NCBI GenBank assembly: GCA_050294475.1
Contig: JBNKOE010000003.1
Coordinates: 1-64,000 of the forward strand
DNA from: Thalassobellus sp050294475
Lineage (GTDB): Bacteria; Bacteroidota; Bacteroidia; Flavobacteriales; Flavobacteriaceae
Length of the DNA stretch: 64,000 nucleotides
Reading direction: 5' to 3'
Shown: positions 1-7,831 of the stretch, piece by piece
Position numbering within the stretch: the stretch's first letter is position 1
Layout: each line of letters begins with the position of its first letter
The notes under the pieces: generated by a model
What the model was told of the DNA's origin: nothing
Database searches by the model: none
Seen by the model: only the letters and a program-made list of their open reading frames with translations
Made by a program: the position numbers and the translations under genes

Positions 1-2
1 GA

Positions 3-119
3 AGCACCAATGCTTCTGCGGAATCCTTTAATGCCAAAATCAAAGCTTTTAGGGCACAGTTTAGAGGCGTGAGAAATATAGAATTCTTCCTTTTTAGATT
101 AACAACAATTTTTGCTTAA
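3..119 (+). CDS. IS transposase, C-terminal end (cut by window edge)
   Basis: An open frame runs in from the left edge and ends at TAA 117-119, giving 38 residues that include ASAESFNAKIK, FRAQFRG and FFLFRL. By eye this resembles the C-terminus of the ISL3-like/ISAon1-type DDE transposases common in Bacteroidota. The catalytic domain and the left end of the element lie outside the window, so family and completeness cannot be established. The right terminal inverted repeat should lie within the next few tens of bases, before the terminator at 171, but cannot be identified without the left end. The alternative is a relic of a dead element. Confidence 0.55.
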   Translation, partial: STNASAESFNAKIKAFRAQFRGVRNIEFFLFRLTTIFA

Positions 120-170
120 ACACAACAATTAGTCTTGATCCATAAAAAATTCAAGAAAAACTGTATAAAA

Positions 171-205
171 ACAAAAAAGTCCAACATTTCTGTTGAACTT
201 TTTTT
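171..205 (-). terminator. Terminator downstream of tRNA-Asn
   Basis: A 10-bp stem (177-186 with 191-200, one G-T pair) around a TTTC loop is flanked by an A-run on the left and a T-run on the right. It could work as a Rho-independent terminator in both directions: for tRNA-Asn on the minus strand and for the IS transposase on the plus strand. Confidence 0.75.
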
Positions 206-206
206 G

Positions 207-280
207 CTCCTTCTCTTGGGCTCGAACCAAGGACCCTCTGATTAACAGTCAGATGCTCTAACCAACTGAGCTAAGAAGGA
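207..280 (-). tRNA. tRNA-Asn (anticodon GTT)
   Basis: The minus strand folds as a 74-nt cloverleaf. The acceptor arm TCCTTCT pairs with AGAAGGA. The D-arm contains AGCTCAGTTGGTTAGAGC. The anticodon stem TCTGA/TCAGA holds the loop CTGTTAA (anticodon GTT), and the T-arm carries GGTTCGAGCCC. CCA is not encoded. A TAnnTTTG box lies 24 nt upstream and a terminator just downstream, so it is a single-gene unit. tRNA genes are frequent integration targets, and the adjacent IS end fits that, although no attachment repeat is visible. Confidence 0.95.
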
Positions 281-304
281 ATGTTATATTCGCCTTAGCG
301 AGCG

Positions 305-312
305 CAAATATA
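305..312 (-). promoter_or_regulatory. -7 box of tRNA-Asn promoter
   Basis: The minus strand reads TATATTTG, matching the Bacteroidota -7 consensus TAnnTTTG, about 24 nt before the 5' end of the mature tRNA. Confidence 0.55.
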
Positions 313-352
313 TATATATTTTTAATTACTGCAAACAATATTTTTAAAAAAT

Positions 353-1687
353 TTAATTAAAAATTGCTTTAAAAATATCATTACCATTTGCAAACAAAAC
401 TAAAGCAATTAATATAAAGAAACCTACCATTTGTGCATACTCCATAAACTTATCTCCTGGCTTTCTTCCAGACACCATTTCATATAGTAAAAACATAACG
501 TGGCCACCATCTAAAGCTGGTATTGGTAATAAGTTTAAAACACCTAACATAATAGATAAAAAAGCTGTTAAAGCCCAAAACGCAGCCCAATTCCATGTTG
601 CTGGAAACATTTTTCCAATGGCAGCAAAACCTCCTAATTGTGAAGCTCCCTTTTTTGTAAATATGTATTTAAACTGAGCAAAATAGTCAACAATAGTCCA
701 ATATCCTAAAGAAAACCCTTTACTTACACTTTCTGAAAAGGTATAATCTTTTTTACGGAGTTTAAGATAATCTTCATCAGTAGGCTCTAAAACGACACCT
801 ATTTTTGAGTCTTCGTCTGGAATAACCATGACATCTTTTAAAACATTATCTCTTTCAATAGTAAGTTTAACCGCTTCCTTTTCTTTATTTCTATTTTTTA
901 TAAAATAATTATAATCTGTATTATAAGTTACTTTATTACCATTTACAGCTATAATTTTATCACCTTTTAATAAGCCAGCCTTATCACCAGGTAAATCGGG
1001 CACTATTGAATCTACAACAAATGGCGATCTCGCTGTAAAAGCACTGGTATCTCCGTTTTCAAACATCGTAGTACCAATATCTTCTGGTATCGCTACATCA
1101 ACAATATTTCCATCTTGATGTTCAACTTTTATAGACTTAATGGTTCTAAACATTATGTTAGAGTTAATACTAGAAATCTCTTCTATTGGAACACCATCGG
1201 CACTAACAATTTTATCGCCTTGTTCAAAACCAAGATCTTCCATGGTTTTAGTAATACCATATCCGTACTTTACATCATCTTTTAAAGAATAACTTGTTCC
1301 CCAAGTAAATACTATGAAAATATAAATTACAAAAGCTAAAATAAAATTAACCGTTACACCACCTAACATAATAATTAATCGCTGCCATGCGGGTTTAGAA
1401 CGAAATTCCCATGGCTGTGGCTCTTGTGCCATTTGTTCGGTATCCATACTCTCATCAATCATTCCCGAAATTTTCACATAACCTCCTAATGGCAACCAAC
1501 CAATACCGTAAACGGTTTCTCCTATTTTCTTTTTGAATAATGAAAACTTTACATCAAAAAACAGATAAAACTTTTCAACACGTGTTTTGAATAGTTTAGC
1601 TGGTATAAAGTGACCTAACTCATGTAAAATAACTAATATTGATAGGCTCAACAACAATTGAGCTCCTTTTATTAAAAATACTGACAT
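353..1687 (-). CDS. rseP: RseP-type site-2 zinc metalloprotease
   Basis: Intramembrane protease of the S2P/M50 family. It would cleave anti-sigma factors or other membrane substrates within the inner membrane. The HExxH zinc motif (HELGH, residues 22-26) sits in the first membrane segment, and the conserved LDGG motif lies near residues 392-395 in a C-terminal membrane segment. The region between them has the PDZ-like sequence expected of RseP, including GDKAGLLKGDKI around residue 235. At 444 residues it matches family length. A TAnnTTTG box lies 21 nt upstream of the ATG, so it seems to have its own promoter. The usual partner dxr is not adjacent here. Start and identity are well supported. 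Confidence 0.93.
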   Translation of the reverse strand: MSVFLIKGAQLLLSLSILVILHELGHFIPAKLFKTRVEKFYLFFDVKFSLFKKKIGETVYGIGWLPLGGYVKISGMIDESMDTEQMAQEPQPWEFRSKPAWQRLIIMLGGVTVNFILAFVIYIFIVFTWGTSYSLKDDVKYGYGITKTMEDLGFEQGDKIVSADGVPIEEISSINSNIMFRTIKSIKVEHQDGNIVDVAIPEDIGTTMFENGDTSAFTARSPFVVDSIVPDLPGDKAGLLKGDKIIAVNGNKVTYNTDYNYFIKNRNKEKEAVKLTIERDNVLKDVMVIPDEDSKIGVVLEPTDEDYLKLRKKDYTFSESVSKGFSLGYWTIVDYFAQFKYIFTKKGASQLGGFAAIGKMFPATWNWAAFWALTAFLSIMLGVLNLLPIPALDGGHVMFLLYEMVSGRKPGDKFMEYAQMVGFFILIALVLFANGNDIFKAIFN

Positions 1688-1708
1688 CTAAAATTTTTTA
1701 TAATCGCA

Positions 1709-1716
1709 CAAAAGTA
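1709..1716 (-). promoter_or_regulatory. -7 box of rseP promoter
   Basis: The minus strand reads TACTTTTG (TAnnTTTG), ending 21 nt before the rseP ATG. Confidence 0.55.
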
Positions 1717-1756
1717 AGCTTTTCACATCATTTAGAAAATTTATTAAAATTAATAG

Positions 1757-3694
1757 CTAGTTTTTTAACATCCTTTTATTAATTACACCTTCACTAGTAT
1801 GTAATTGTACGAAAAGAACTCCCGAAGAAAGTGGAGCTATGTTAATTTTTTCTAACCACTTAGATTGATATACTAATTGCCCAAATATGTTAAATATTTT
1901 TATTTGACTAATCTCGATGCTTTTTGGCTTTTGTATGCTGAAATTTTCTTGAGTGGGATTCGGATACAGTAAAATACTTTGTTCAAGTTCAAATTTATTT
2001 GTGGCAAGTGTTACAGTATTATTTTTGGAAATTAAATCTGATTCAGGATCAAATTGAACAGAAGCTACCGTAAAATTAACCGCATTAAAAAAGTCTTCTT
2101 GATTTACCGTGTTATTTAATGTAATATCTAGGGTTTCACCTAAAGTACCTATTAGCCTTAAAGGTACTGGAGCTTCAAAATAAGAAACTGAAGGATCGCT
2201 TTGTGTTTGAGAAATTTGAATATGCACTTGATTAACCGAAGGCTGATTCCATTGTATTGTATAACTAGGATATCCTTCTTTGTATAACCAATCGTTAAAA
2301 AACTCGGTTAAATTTTCACCACTTGCCGCTTCCATAACAGGAATAAAATCTTCTGTTTTAGCATAATCATAGGCATAATTTGTATTACTTAAATAGTTTT
2401 TAATCCCTTGAAAAAAATCGGTGTCTCCTATTTTTTTTCTTAACATATGCAAAACCATAGCGCCTTTATTGTAAGTTAATCGGCTACTAAATATTCTGCC
2501 AACACTTATTGTATCTACATCTGAAAGATATACGGCTCCATCAGATAAAGATGTAATGGATGTGTTACGCTGTTGTTTCCATGTTGTAAAAGCAGCATTT
2601 CCGTCAAGGTTTTCAATAGTTAAACCAGATAAATACGTTGCAAAACCTTCATTAAGCCAAATATCTTTCCAACTTCCACAGGTAATTTTATCTCCAAACC
2701 ATTGATGTGCCAATTCATGAGCAATTAAATTACGATCAAAACTACCCATAAATGAAACGGTTGTATGTTCCATACCGCCACCCCAACCAAATTGTGCATG
2801 TCCATATTTTTCGTTAGCAAAAGGATATTCTTCAAATAAATTAGAAAACAAATTCATAATATCAACAGTAACAGGCGTACTTGTTTGCGCCGAACTTAAA
2901 TTTTCTGGATACACGTAATTAACTATATCAAAAGGATTTCCATTATTTGCCACTGTATGCGAATACACACTATAATTTGTTACAGCTATGGCTATTAAAT
3001 AGGCAGGAATTGGATAACGGTGTTTAAAATGTGTAACTTTATTTAATCCGTTAATTACCTGACTTTGCTCTAAACCATTAGAAACAGCAATATATTCTTT
3101 ATTGGACAGATTAAACCTAGGGGTTGTTAAATATACATCTAAAGAATCTGCTTTATCATTTAAATCTTGCTTACAAGGCCACCAGCCTTTTGCGCCATAA
3201 GGCTCAGAAAGTGTCCAGATAATTGGATCGCCAGCATGTACATTTTGTTCAAATGAACCAAAACCTGATTTTACAGGGTTACCTGAATAACTAATGGTTA
3301 AAGAATCTAAAACTCCTATATTTTGAGTAACAGGTAAGGTAATAACCAATTCATCATCTATATTTTGAACGAATGATAGCGAATTTCCTCTTTGTGTAAC
3401 TTGCGAAACCGTCATATTATCAGCTAAATCGAAAGTAATACTACTTAAAGCTTCTTTAGCTTTAAAATAAGTAGTAACATCTCCAGCAATAAAAGATAAT
3501 GCTGGGTCTATAGTAAACTCTAATCGGTGATATTTTAAATCGTAATTCCCTGTATTTACATTTGCTTTTTGAAGCATTTTTTTTGAAGCAGACCTAACTT
3601 CTATGTCTCTAATAGTTTTTAACGTTTCATCAAATTCTTGCCCAAAAAAACTTATGGGTAATATGCAACATACTAACAATATAAATACTTTCAT
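1757..3694 (-). CDS. Secreted M1 family aminopeptidase with T9SS sorting domain
   Basis: Zinc-dependent aminopeptidase that removes N-terminal residues from peptides, probably outside the cell. A signal peptide (residues 1-18, ending FFGQ) is followed by an N-terminal beta-domain. The exopeptidase motif GGGMEH lies near residue 307, the zinc motif HELAHQWFGD near 325, and the downstream Glu in WLNEGFATY. From about residue 575 the sequence has the type A T9SS C-terminal domain pattern: YPNPTQENFSI, then IFNIFGQLV, SSGVLFVQL, and a basic KRMLKN end. The T9SS would export it and cleave off this domain. It is 645 residues, shorter than full-length cytosolic PepN. It follows rseP's promoter region on the same strand but is probably transcribed separately. 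Confidence 0.92.
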   Translation of the reverse strand: MKVFILLVCCILPISFFGQEFDETLKTIRDIEVRSASKKMLQKANVNTGNYDLKYHRLEFTIDPALSFIAGDVTTYFKAKEALSSITFDLADNMTVSQVTQRGNSLSFVQNIDDELVITLPVTQNIGVLDSLTISYSGNPVKSGFGSFEQNVHAGDPIIWTLSEPYGAKGWWPCKQDLNDKADSLDVYLTTPRFNLSNKEYIAVSNGLEQSQVINGLNKVTHFKHRYPIPAYLIAIAVTNYSVYSHTVANNGNPFDIVNYVYPENLSSAQTSTPVTVDIMNLFSNLFEEYPFANEKYGHAQFGWGGGMEHTTVSFMGSFDRNLIAHELAHQWFGDKITCGSWKDIWLNEGFATYLSGLTIENLDGNAAFTTWKQQRNTSITSLSDGAVYLSDVDTISVGRIFSSRLTYNKGAMVLHMLRKKIGDTDFFQGIKNYLSNTNYAYDYAKTEDFIPVMEAASGENLTEFFNDWLYKEGYPSYTIQWNQPSVNQVHIQISQTQSDPSVSYFEAPVPLRLIGTLGETLDITLNNTVNQEDFFNAVNFTVASVQFDPESDLISKNNTVTLATNKFELEQSILLYPNPTQENFSIQKPKSIEISQIKIFNIFGQLVYQSKWLEKINIAPLSSGVLFVQLHTSEGVINKRMLKN

Positions 3695-3763
3695 TTATGC
3701 GTTTTTAATAACTTTTCCAGAATTCTTTTCAACTAAAAATACTACTTTATTAGTTATGTATCG

Positions 3764-3771
3764 TATTTTTG
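3764..3771 (+). promoter_or_regulatory. -7 box of SCO gene promoter
   Basis: TATTTTTG matches TAnnTTTG and ends 38 nt before the SCO ATG. Confidence 0.5.
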
Positions 3772-3809
3772 CATTCAATCTTATAATTAATCTTTAAAAT
3801 CACATATAA

Positions 3810-4484
3810 ATGCTTTCTTTTTTTAAAGACTACAAGAAATTCGCCATTGTTTTTGCAATCATTTCAATAATAATTGTCGCGCTAATTTACAACACATTAA
3901 ATGTGTACCAACCATTACCAATATACCAGCCCTCTATGGTTAGTACAGAATTGGTAGATAGCACCATTCAATACCAAAAAAAGTATCATAAAATAGCCGA
4001 TTTTTCACTTATCAATCAAAACGGAAAAACCATAACTCAAGACGATTATAAAGACAAAATTTATGTAGCCGATTTCTTTTTTACTACCTGTCAAACTATT
4101 TGCCCAATTATGACAGACCATATGGCTGATGTACAAAAAGCGATTATAAATGATGATGATGTTATGCTACTATCTCATTCTGTAACTCCAAAAATTGATT
4201 CGGTTGCACAACTAAAACGTTACGCCATAGAAAAAGGTGTAATTGATAAAAAATGGAATTTAGTTACAGGCGATAAAAAACAAATTTATGAGTTAGCACG
4301 AAAAAGTTACCTCGCCGTTAAAACACTAGGAGATGGAGGCCCTTTTGATATGGTACACACCGAAAATTTTATGCTTATTGATAAAAAACGACAAATTCGT
4401 GGTTTTTACGATGGTACAAATATAGAAGATATAGAAAGGCTTCTTAACGATATTAAAATTCTAAAAGAAGAATATCAGCAATAG
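3810..4484 (+). CDS. SCO1/SenC family copper chaperone
   Basis: SCO proteins are membrane-anchored thioredoxin-fold proteins that deliver copper to the CuA site of cytochrome oxidase or act in thiol redox. An N-terminal membrane anchor (about residues 11-27) precedes the thioredoxin-like domain. The copper/redox motif CQTIC has Cys94 and Cys98, and the conserved ligand His183 sits in MVHTENF. The length (224) is normal. It stands 70 bp upstream of feoA on the same strand. A separate promoter-like box before feoA suggests separate transcription, though readthrough into the iron genes is possible. Confidence 0.92.
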   Translation: MLSFFKDYKKFAIVFAIISIIIVALIYNTLNVYQPLPIYQPSMVSTELVDSTIQYQKKYHKIADFSLINQNGKTITQDDYKDKIYVADFFFTTCQTICPIMTDHMADVQKAIINDDDVMLLSHSVTPKIDSVAQLKRYAIEKGVIDKKWNLVTGDKKQIYELARKSYLAVKTLGDGGPFDMVHTENFMLIDKKRQIRGFYDGTNIEDIERLLNDIKILKEEYQQ

Positions 4485-4520
4485 TTTTATCTACAATTTT
4501 TTTAGGCTGAATTTTTACAT

Positions 4521-4528
4521 TACTTTTG
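4521..4528 (+). promoter_or_regulatory. -7 box of feo operon promoter
   Basis: TACTTTTG matches TAnnTTTG, 26 nt before the TTG start of feoA. No clear Fur-like palindrome is seen next to it. Confidence 0.5.
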
Positions 4529-4554
4529 TTTCTTTAAAATCAATCTAAATAAGC

Positions 4555-4788
4555 TTGCAAGATACTTTAGCAAATTTAAAACGAGGAGAACGCGGCATTA
4601 TCACTGATGTTTCGTCTATTCATATACCATTAAAACTCTTAGAAATGGGCTGTTTACCTGGTAATTCAGTAGAACTTGTACAATTAGCACCGTTTCAAGA
4701 TCCTATGTATTTAAATATTAATGGGTCGCATGTGGCTATTAGAAAAGAAACCGCTATTCATATTTTAATTGAAAAAGTAGATGAGTAA
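4555..4788 (+). CDS. feoA: FeoA family protein
   Basis: Small SH3-like cytoplasmic partner of FeoB. The 77 residues cover the whole FeoA fold, including the MGCLPGNSVELV stretch and the C-terminal GSHVAIRKETA strand. The start must be TTG at 4555: an in-frame TAA stands at 4546-4548, and no ATG occurs until the middle of the domain. TTG starts are uncommon in this phylum, so translation may be weak or regulated. It overlaps feoB by 8 nt, indicating translational coupling. Confidence 0.9.
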   Translation: MQDTLANLKRGERGIITDVSSIHIPLKLLEMGCLPGNSVELVQLAPFQDPMYLNINGSHVAIRKETAIHILIEKVDE

Positions 4789-6880
4789 GCAAATAAATGT
4801 CGCTTTAATAGGAAACCCAAATACTGGAAAAACGTCTGTTTTTAATGCACTTACTGGTTTAAACCAAAAAGTAGGGAATTATCCTGGTATTACGGTTGAA
4901 AAAAAAGAAGGCATTTGTAAATTACCTCGTGGTGTTAAAGCTCATATTATTGATTTACCAGGTACTTACAGTTTAAACGCTTCGTCACTAGATGAAAATG
5001 TTGTTATAGAACTTCTTTTAAATAAAAATGACAAAGATTTTCCTGATGTTGCTGTTGTTGTTAGCGATGTTGAAAATTTAAAAAGAAACCTACTTCTTTT
5101 TACTCAAATTAAAGATTTAGAAATTCCTACGCTTCTTGTCATTAACATGGCCGATCGTATGAAGTACAAAGGTATTTCATTAGATATTCCATACTTAGAA
5201 GAACAGCTTCAAACAAAAATTGCTTTAATTAGTACAAGAAAAAATGAAGGTATTGATACCTTAAAAAATCTTATTACTAATTATAAAGATATTTCGGTAA
5301 CACCTTGTTTAAATGCCTTTGAAATTGATAAAGATTATTTTGAAAATTTGCAAAAAGCATTTCCTAACCAACTTATATACAAACTTTGGTTAGTTATAAC
5401 ACAAGATGTAAACTTTGGAAAAACCGATAGAAATGTAATTGATGCTATAGCGAGTTTTAAAACCAAAAGTAAAGCCGATTTAAAACGACTACAGCAAAAA
5501 GAAACTATTAAGCGTTATCAATTTATAAACAATGCACTTAAAAAAGGGCAAACTATTGATACCTCTCAAGCCAAAGATTTACGCACCAAACTCGATCGTA
5601 TTTTAACACATAAAGTCTGGGGTTATCTTATTTTTGCAGTTATTTTACTTACTATTTTTCAAGCTATTTACGACTGGTCTAGTGTTCCTATGGATTATAT
5701 AGATAATGCGTTTGCATTACTTAGCGAATGGACCAAAAATAGTTTACCGCAAGGTGCTTTTACCAATTTACTTGCAGAAGGTATCATTCCAGGACTTGGA
5801 GGAATTATTATTTTTATACCACAAATCGCCTTTTTATTTCTGTTTATTTCTGTACTAGAAGAAAGTGGTTATATGAGTCGCGTTGTGTTTTTAATGGATC
5901 GCATTATGCGTCGTTTTGGTTTAAGCGGAAAAAGTGTTGTACCACTTATTTCTGGTACAGCTTGTGCTATTCCTGCTATTATGGCAACTCGTAATATTGA
6001 AAGTTGGAAAGAGCGATTAATCACTATTTTGGTTACGCCTTTTACAACCTGTTCTGCACGATTACCAGTATATTTAATTATCATATCATTAATAATTCCT
6101 GAAGGACGATTTCTTGGGTTAAGTTATCAAGCTTTAACCCTAATGTTTTTATACCTTATTGGATTTTTAACAGCTGTAATTTCTGCTGCTATTTTAAACA
6201 AAGTAATGAAATTTAGAACAAAAACCTTTTTTGTTGTTGAAATGCCAAATTACAAGCTACCGCTTTTTAAAAACGTTGCTTTAACGGTTATTGAAAAAAC
6301 AAAAGCGTTTGTTTTTGGTGCTGGAAAAATTATTCTTGCCATATCAATCGTGCTTTGGTTTTTAGCTTCTTACGGACCTGGTGATGACTTTAATAATGCA
6401 GAAAATATTATTAAAACAGAATACGCATCACAACAATTAACCGACGAAGAAATACAGCAACATATTGCATCTTATAAACTAGAACATTCTTTTATTGGTA
6501 TAACAGGACGTGCTATTGAACCTGCCATAAGACCCCTTGGTTACGATTGGAAAATTGGTATAGCAATAGTTAGTAGTTTTGCTGCTCGCGAAGTATTTGT
6601 TGGAACATTAGCTACTATTTATAGCGTTGGAAATGACGATGAAGCAACTATAAAAAACCGTATGGCCGCAGAAGTTAATCCTATTTTAGGCGGTCCTTTA
6701 TTTACATTTGCTTCTGGTATTTCTTTACTATTATTTTACGCCTTTGCTATGCAATGTATGAGTACGTTAGCTATTGTTAAACGAGAAACCAATAGTTGGA
6801 AATGGCCAACACTTCAATTAATTATTATGAGTGGATTTGCCTATATTGTTGCGCTTATTGCATTTCAATTATTGAAATAG
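4781..6880 (+). CDS. feoB: Ferrous iron transporter FeoB
   Basis: GTPase-coupled Fe(II) importer of the inner membrane. The N-terminal G domain has G1 GNPNTGKT (11-18), G3 DLPG (58-61) and G4 NMAD (122-125). The VGNYPGITVE switch-I sequence is the form usual in iron FeoB. A helical linker (about 180-275) leads to two Gate-type membrane halves with SGTACAIPAIMATRN and FAAREVFVG. The single 699-residue chain contrasts with the split homologue at 7832-10035. It is translationally coupled to feoA and followed 36 nt later by the FeoB-associated Cys-rich protein. Confidence 0.96.
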   Translation: MSKQINVALIGNPNTGKTSVFNALTGLNQKVGNYPGITVEKKEGICKLPRGVKAHIIDLPGTYSLNASSLDENVVIELLLNKNDKDFPDVAVVVSDVENLKRNLLLFTQIKDLEIPTLLVINMADRMKYKGISLDIPYLEEQLQTKIALISTRKNEGIDTLKNLITNYKDISVTPCLNAFEIDKDYFENLQKAFPNQLIYKLWLVITQDVNFGKTDRNVIDAIASFKTKSKADLKRLQQKETIKRYQFINNALKKGQTIDTSQAKDLRTKLDRILTHKVWGYLIFAVILLTIFQAIYDWSSVPMDYIDNAFALLSEWTKNSLPQGAFTNLLAEGIIPGLGGIIIFIPQIAFLFLFISVLEESGYMSRVVFLMDRIMRRFGLSGKSVVPLISGTACAIPAIMATRNIESWKERLITILVTPFTTCSARLPVYLIIISLIIPEGRFLGLSYQALTLMFLYLIGFLTAVISAAILNKVMKFRTKTFFVVEMPNYKLPLFKNVALTVIEKTKAFVFGAGKIILAISIVLWFLASYGPGDDFNNAENIIKTEYASQQLTDEEIQQHIASYKLEHSFIGITGRAIEPAIRPLGYDWKIGIAIVSSFAAREVFVGTLATIYSVGNDDEATIKNRMAAEVNPILGGPLFTFASGISLLLFYAFAMQCMSTLAIVKRETNSWKWPTLQLIIMSGFAYIVALIAFQLLK

Positions 6881-6916
6881 TTTTAAGGATTTTAAAAGAT
6901 TACCGACTAAAACACT

Positions 6917-7054
6917 ATGAACACCATTATTCAAAACATACTCGTTTTTTTTACTTTAGGAATTGCTTTGCTTTTTTTAATTAAAAAATACTTTTGGAAA
7001 AAACCAGCATCAAAAAAAGCCTGTGGAGGCGATGATGGTTGTGGGTGTCATTAA
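6917..7054 (+). CDS. FeoB-associated Cys-rich membrane protein
   Basis: A 45-codon ORF, ATG 6917 to TAA 7052-7054. It has one predicted membrane helix (about residues 4-22), a basic stretch KKYFWKK, and a C-terminal tail ACGGDDGCGCH with three Cys, two Asp and one His, well suited to metal binding. This matches the FeoB_associated family of tiny proteins found directly after feoB, thought to help Fe(II) uptake as FeoC-like partners. Its stop overlaps the convergent outer-membrane gene's stop in a shared TTAA. Identity rests on both architecture and position. Confidence 0.85.
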   Translation: MNTIIQNILVFFTLGIALLFLIKKYFWKKPASKKACGGDDGCGCH

Positions 7055-7815
7055 ATATTTTTATTTGCCTTAACAATATTAATGCAGCAACCAACAGAAA
7101 GATAATTCATAGTATGATTAAGACCAGTACCAAATGAAAAATCTAATTGTGCTTGATTGTTTAATAAACAGGTAATACCTGCGTCAAAATTAGATTCATA
7201 GGTGTCAAAGTCTAACAAAGCTCCATAAGGTTCTATGTAAATACCAAAAGCTTCTGTAACAGATATTCCTAATGCTATTGAATATGTTAAATCGCCTTTA
7301 CCTTGCCCAAAATAATCATATCCAACATTATAACCTAACCCCATAGTATCGTTTAATCCATGTGATATAGAAAGCTTATTAATGGTTCCTAATTTATCAT
7401 TTGTAAGACCTTTTGATCCCGTTGGAAGTATAACATGTGAAAGAAAAGCAATTTCTGTATTAACATCTTTTTTTTTGAATAATTGAATTTTAGTTCCTAA
7501 TTCTAAATCGCTAATACCACTAACTTTATTTGAAGAATTTTGATCTTTAACGCTTTCAAACTGACTTAAAACTCTTATTTCAACACCATCAATAATTCCG
7601 TATCTAAACAAATTTGTTGGAGCTAATAATTGTCTTTCAGAACTTAAATCATCCTCTGTAAATCCTATTAAAATACCCGATTCAATTTGTAAACTTCCTT
7701 TATTAATTGTCGAAGAACTTTCGGTTTGATCTGGTCTATCAGTTATAATAGTTTGCGAAAAAATGGCACTATTTATTACTAACACTAGTAAACAAGTGCC
7801 TAAAAACTTATTCAT
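7051..7815 (-). CDS. Outer-membrane transporter/channel-like protein of the metal operon
   Basis: Signal peptide (1-20, ending IFSQ), then a beta-rich sequence starting TDRPDQTESS. Alternating strands throughout look like a small beta-barrel of the MetA-pathway/phenol-degradation (Phenol_MetA_deg-like) transporter family. It is the last gene of the leftward metal operon, 16 nt after the permease. An outer-membrane route for the same divalent metal is therefore plausible but inferred. The 254-residue length suits a 10-12 strand barrel. It converges with the feo operon and shares four bases with the FeoB-associated gene. Confidence 0.7.
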   Translation of the reverse strand: MNKFLGTCLLVLVINSAIFSQTIITDRPDQTESSSTINKGSLQIESGILIGFTEDDLSSERQLLAPTNLFRYGIIDGVEIRVLSQFESVKDQNSSNKVSGISDLELGTKIQLFKKKDVNTEIAFLSHVILPTGSKGLTNDKLGTINKLSISHGLNDTMGLGYNVGYDYFGQGKGDLTYSIALGISVTEAFGIYIEPYGALLDFDTYESNFDAGITCLLNNQAQLDFSFGTGLNHTMNYLSVGCCINIVKANKNI

Positions 7816-7831
7816 AAATTCTTTTTAAAAT

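Noticed and set aside
3603..3797. Plus-strand 64-codon ORF overlapping the M1 peptidase start
   Set aside because: It lies mostly antisense to the peptidase signal peptide, runs through the SCO promoter box and has no ribosome-binding site.
4485..4554. Riboswitch or Fur box upstream of feoA
   Set aside because: Only 70 bp are available and no conserved aptamer fold or Fur-like 19-bp palindrome can be seen.
6796..6984. Plus-strand 62-codon ORF at the end of feoB
   Set aside because: It starts inside feoB in another frame and overlaps the FeoB-associated protein out of frame; the Cys-rich product of the latter is the recognisable one.
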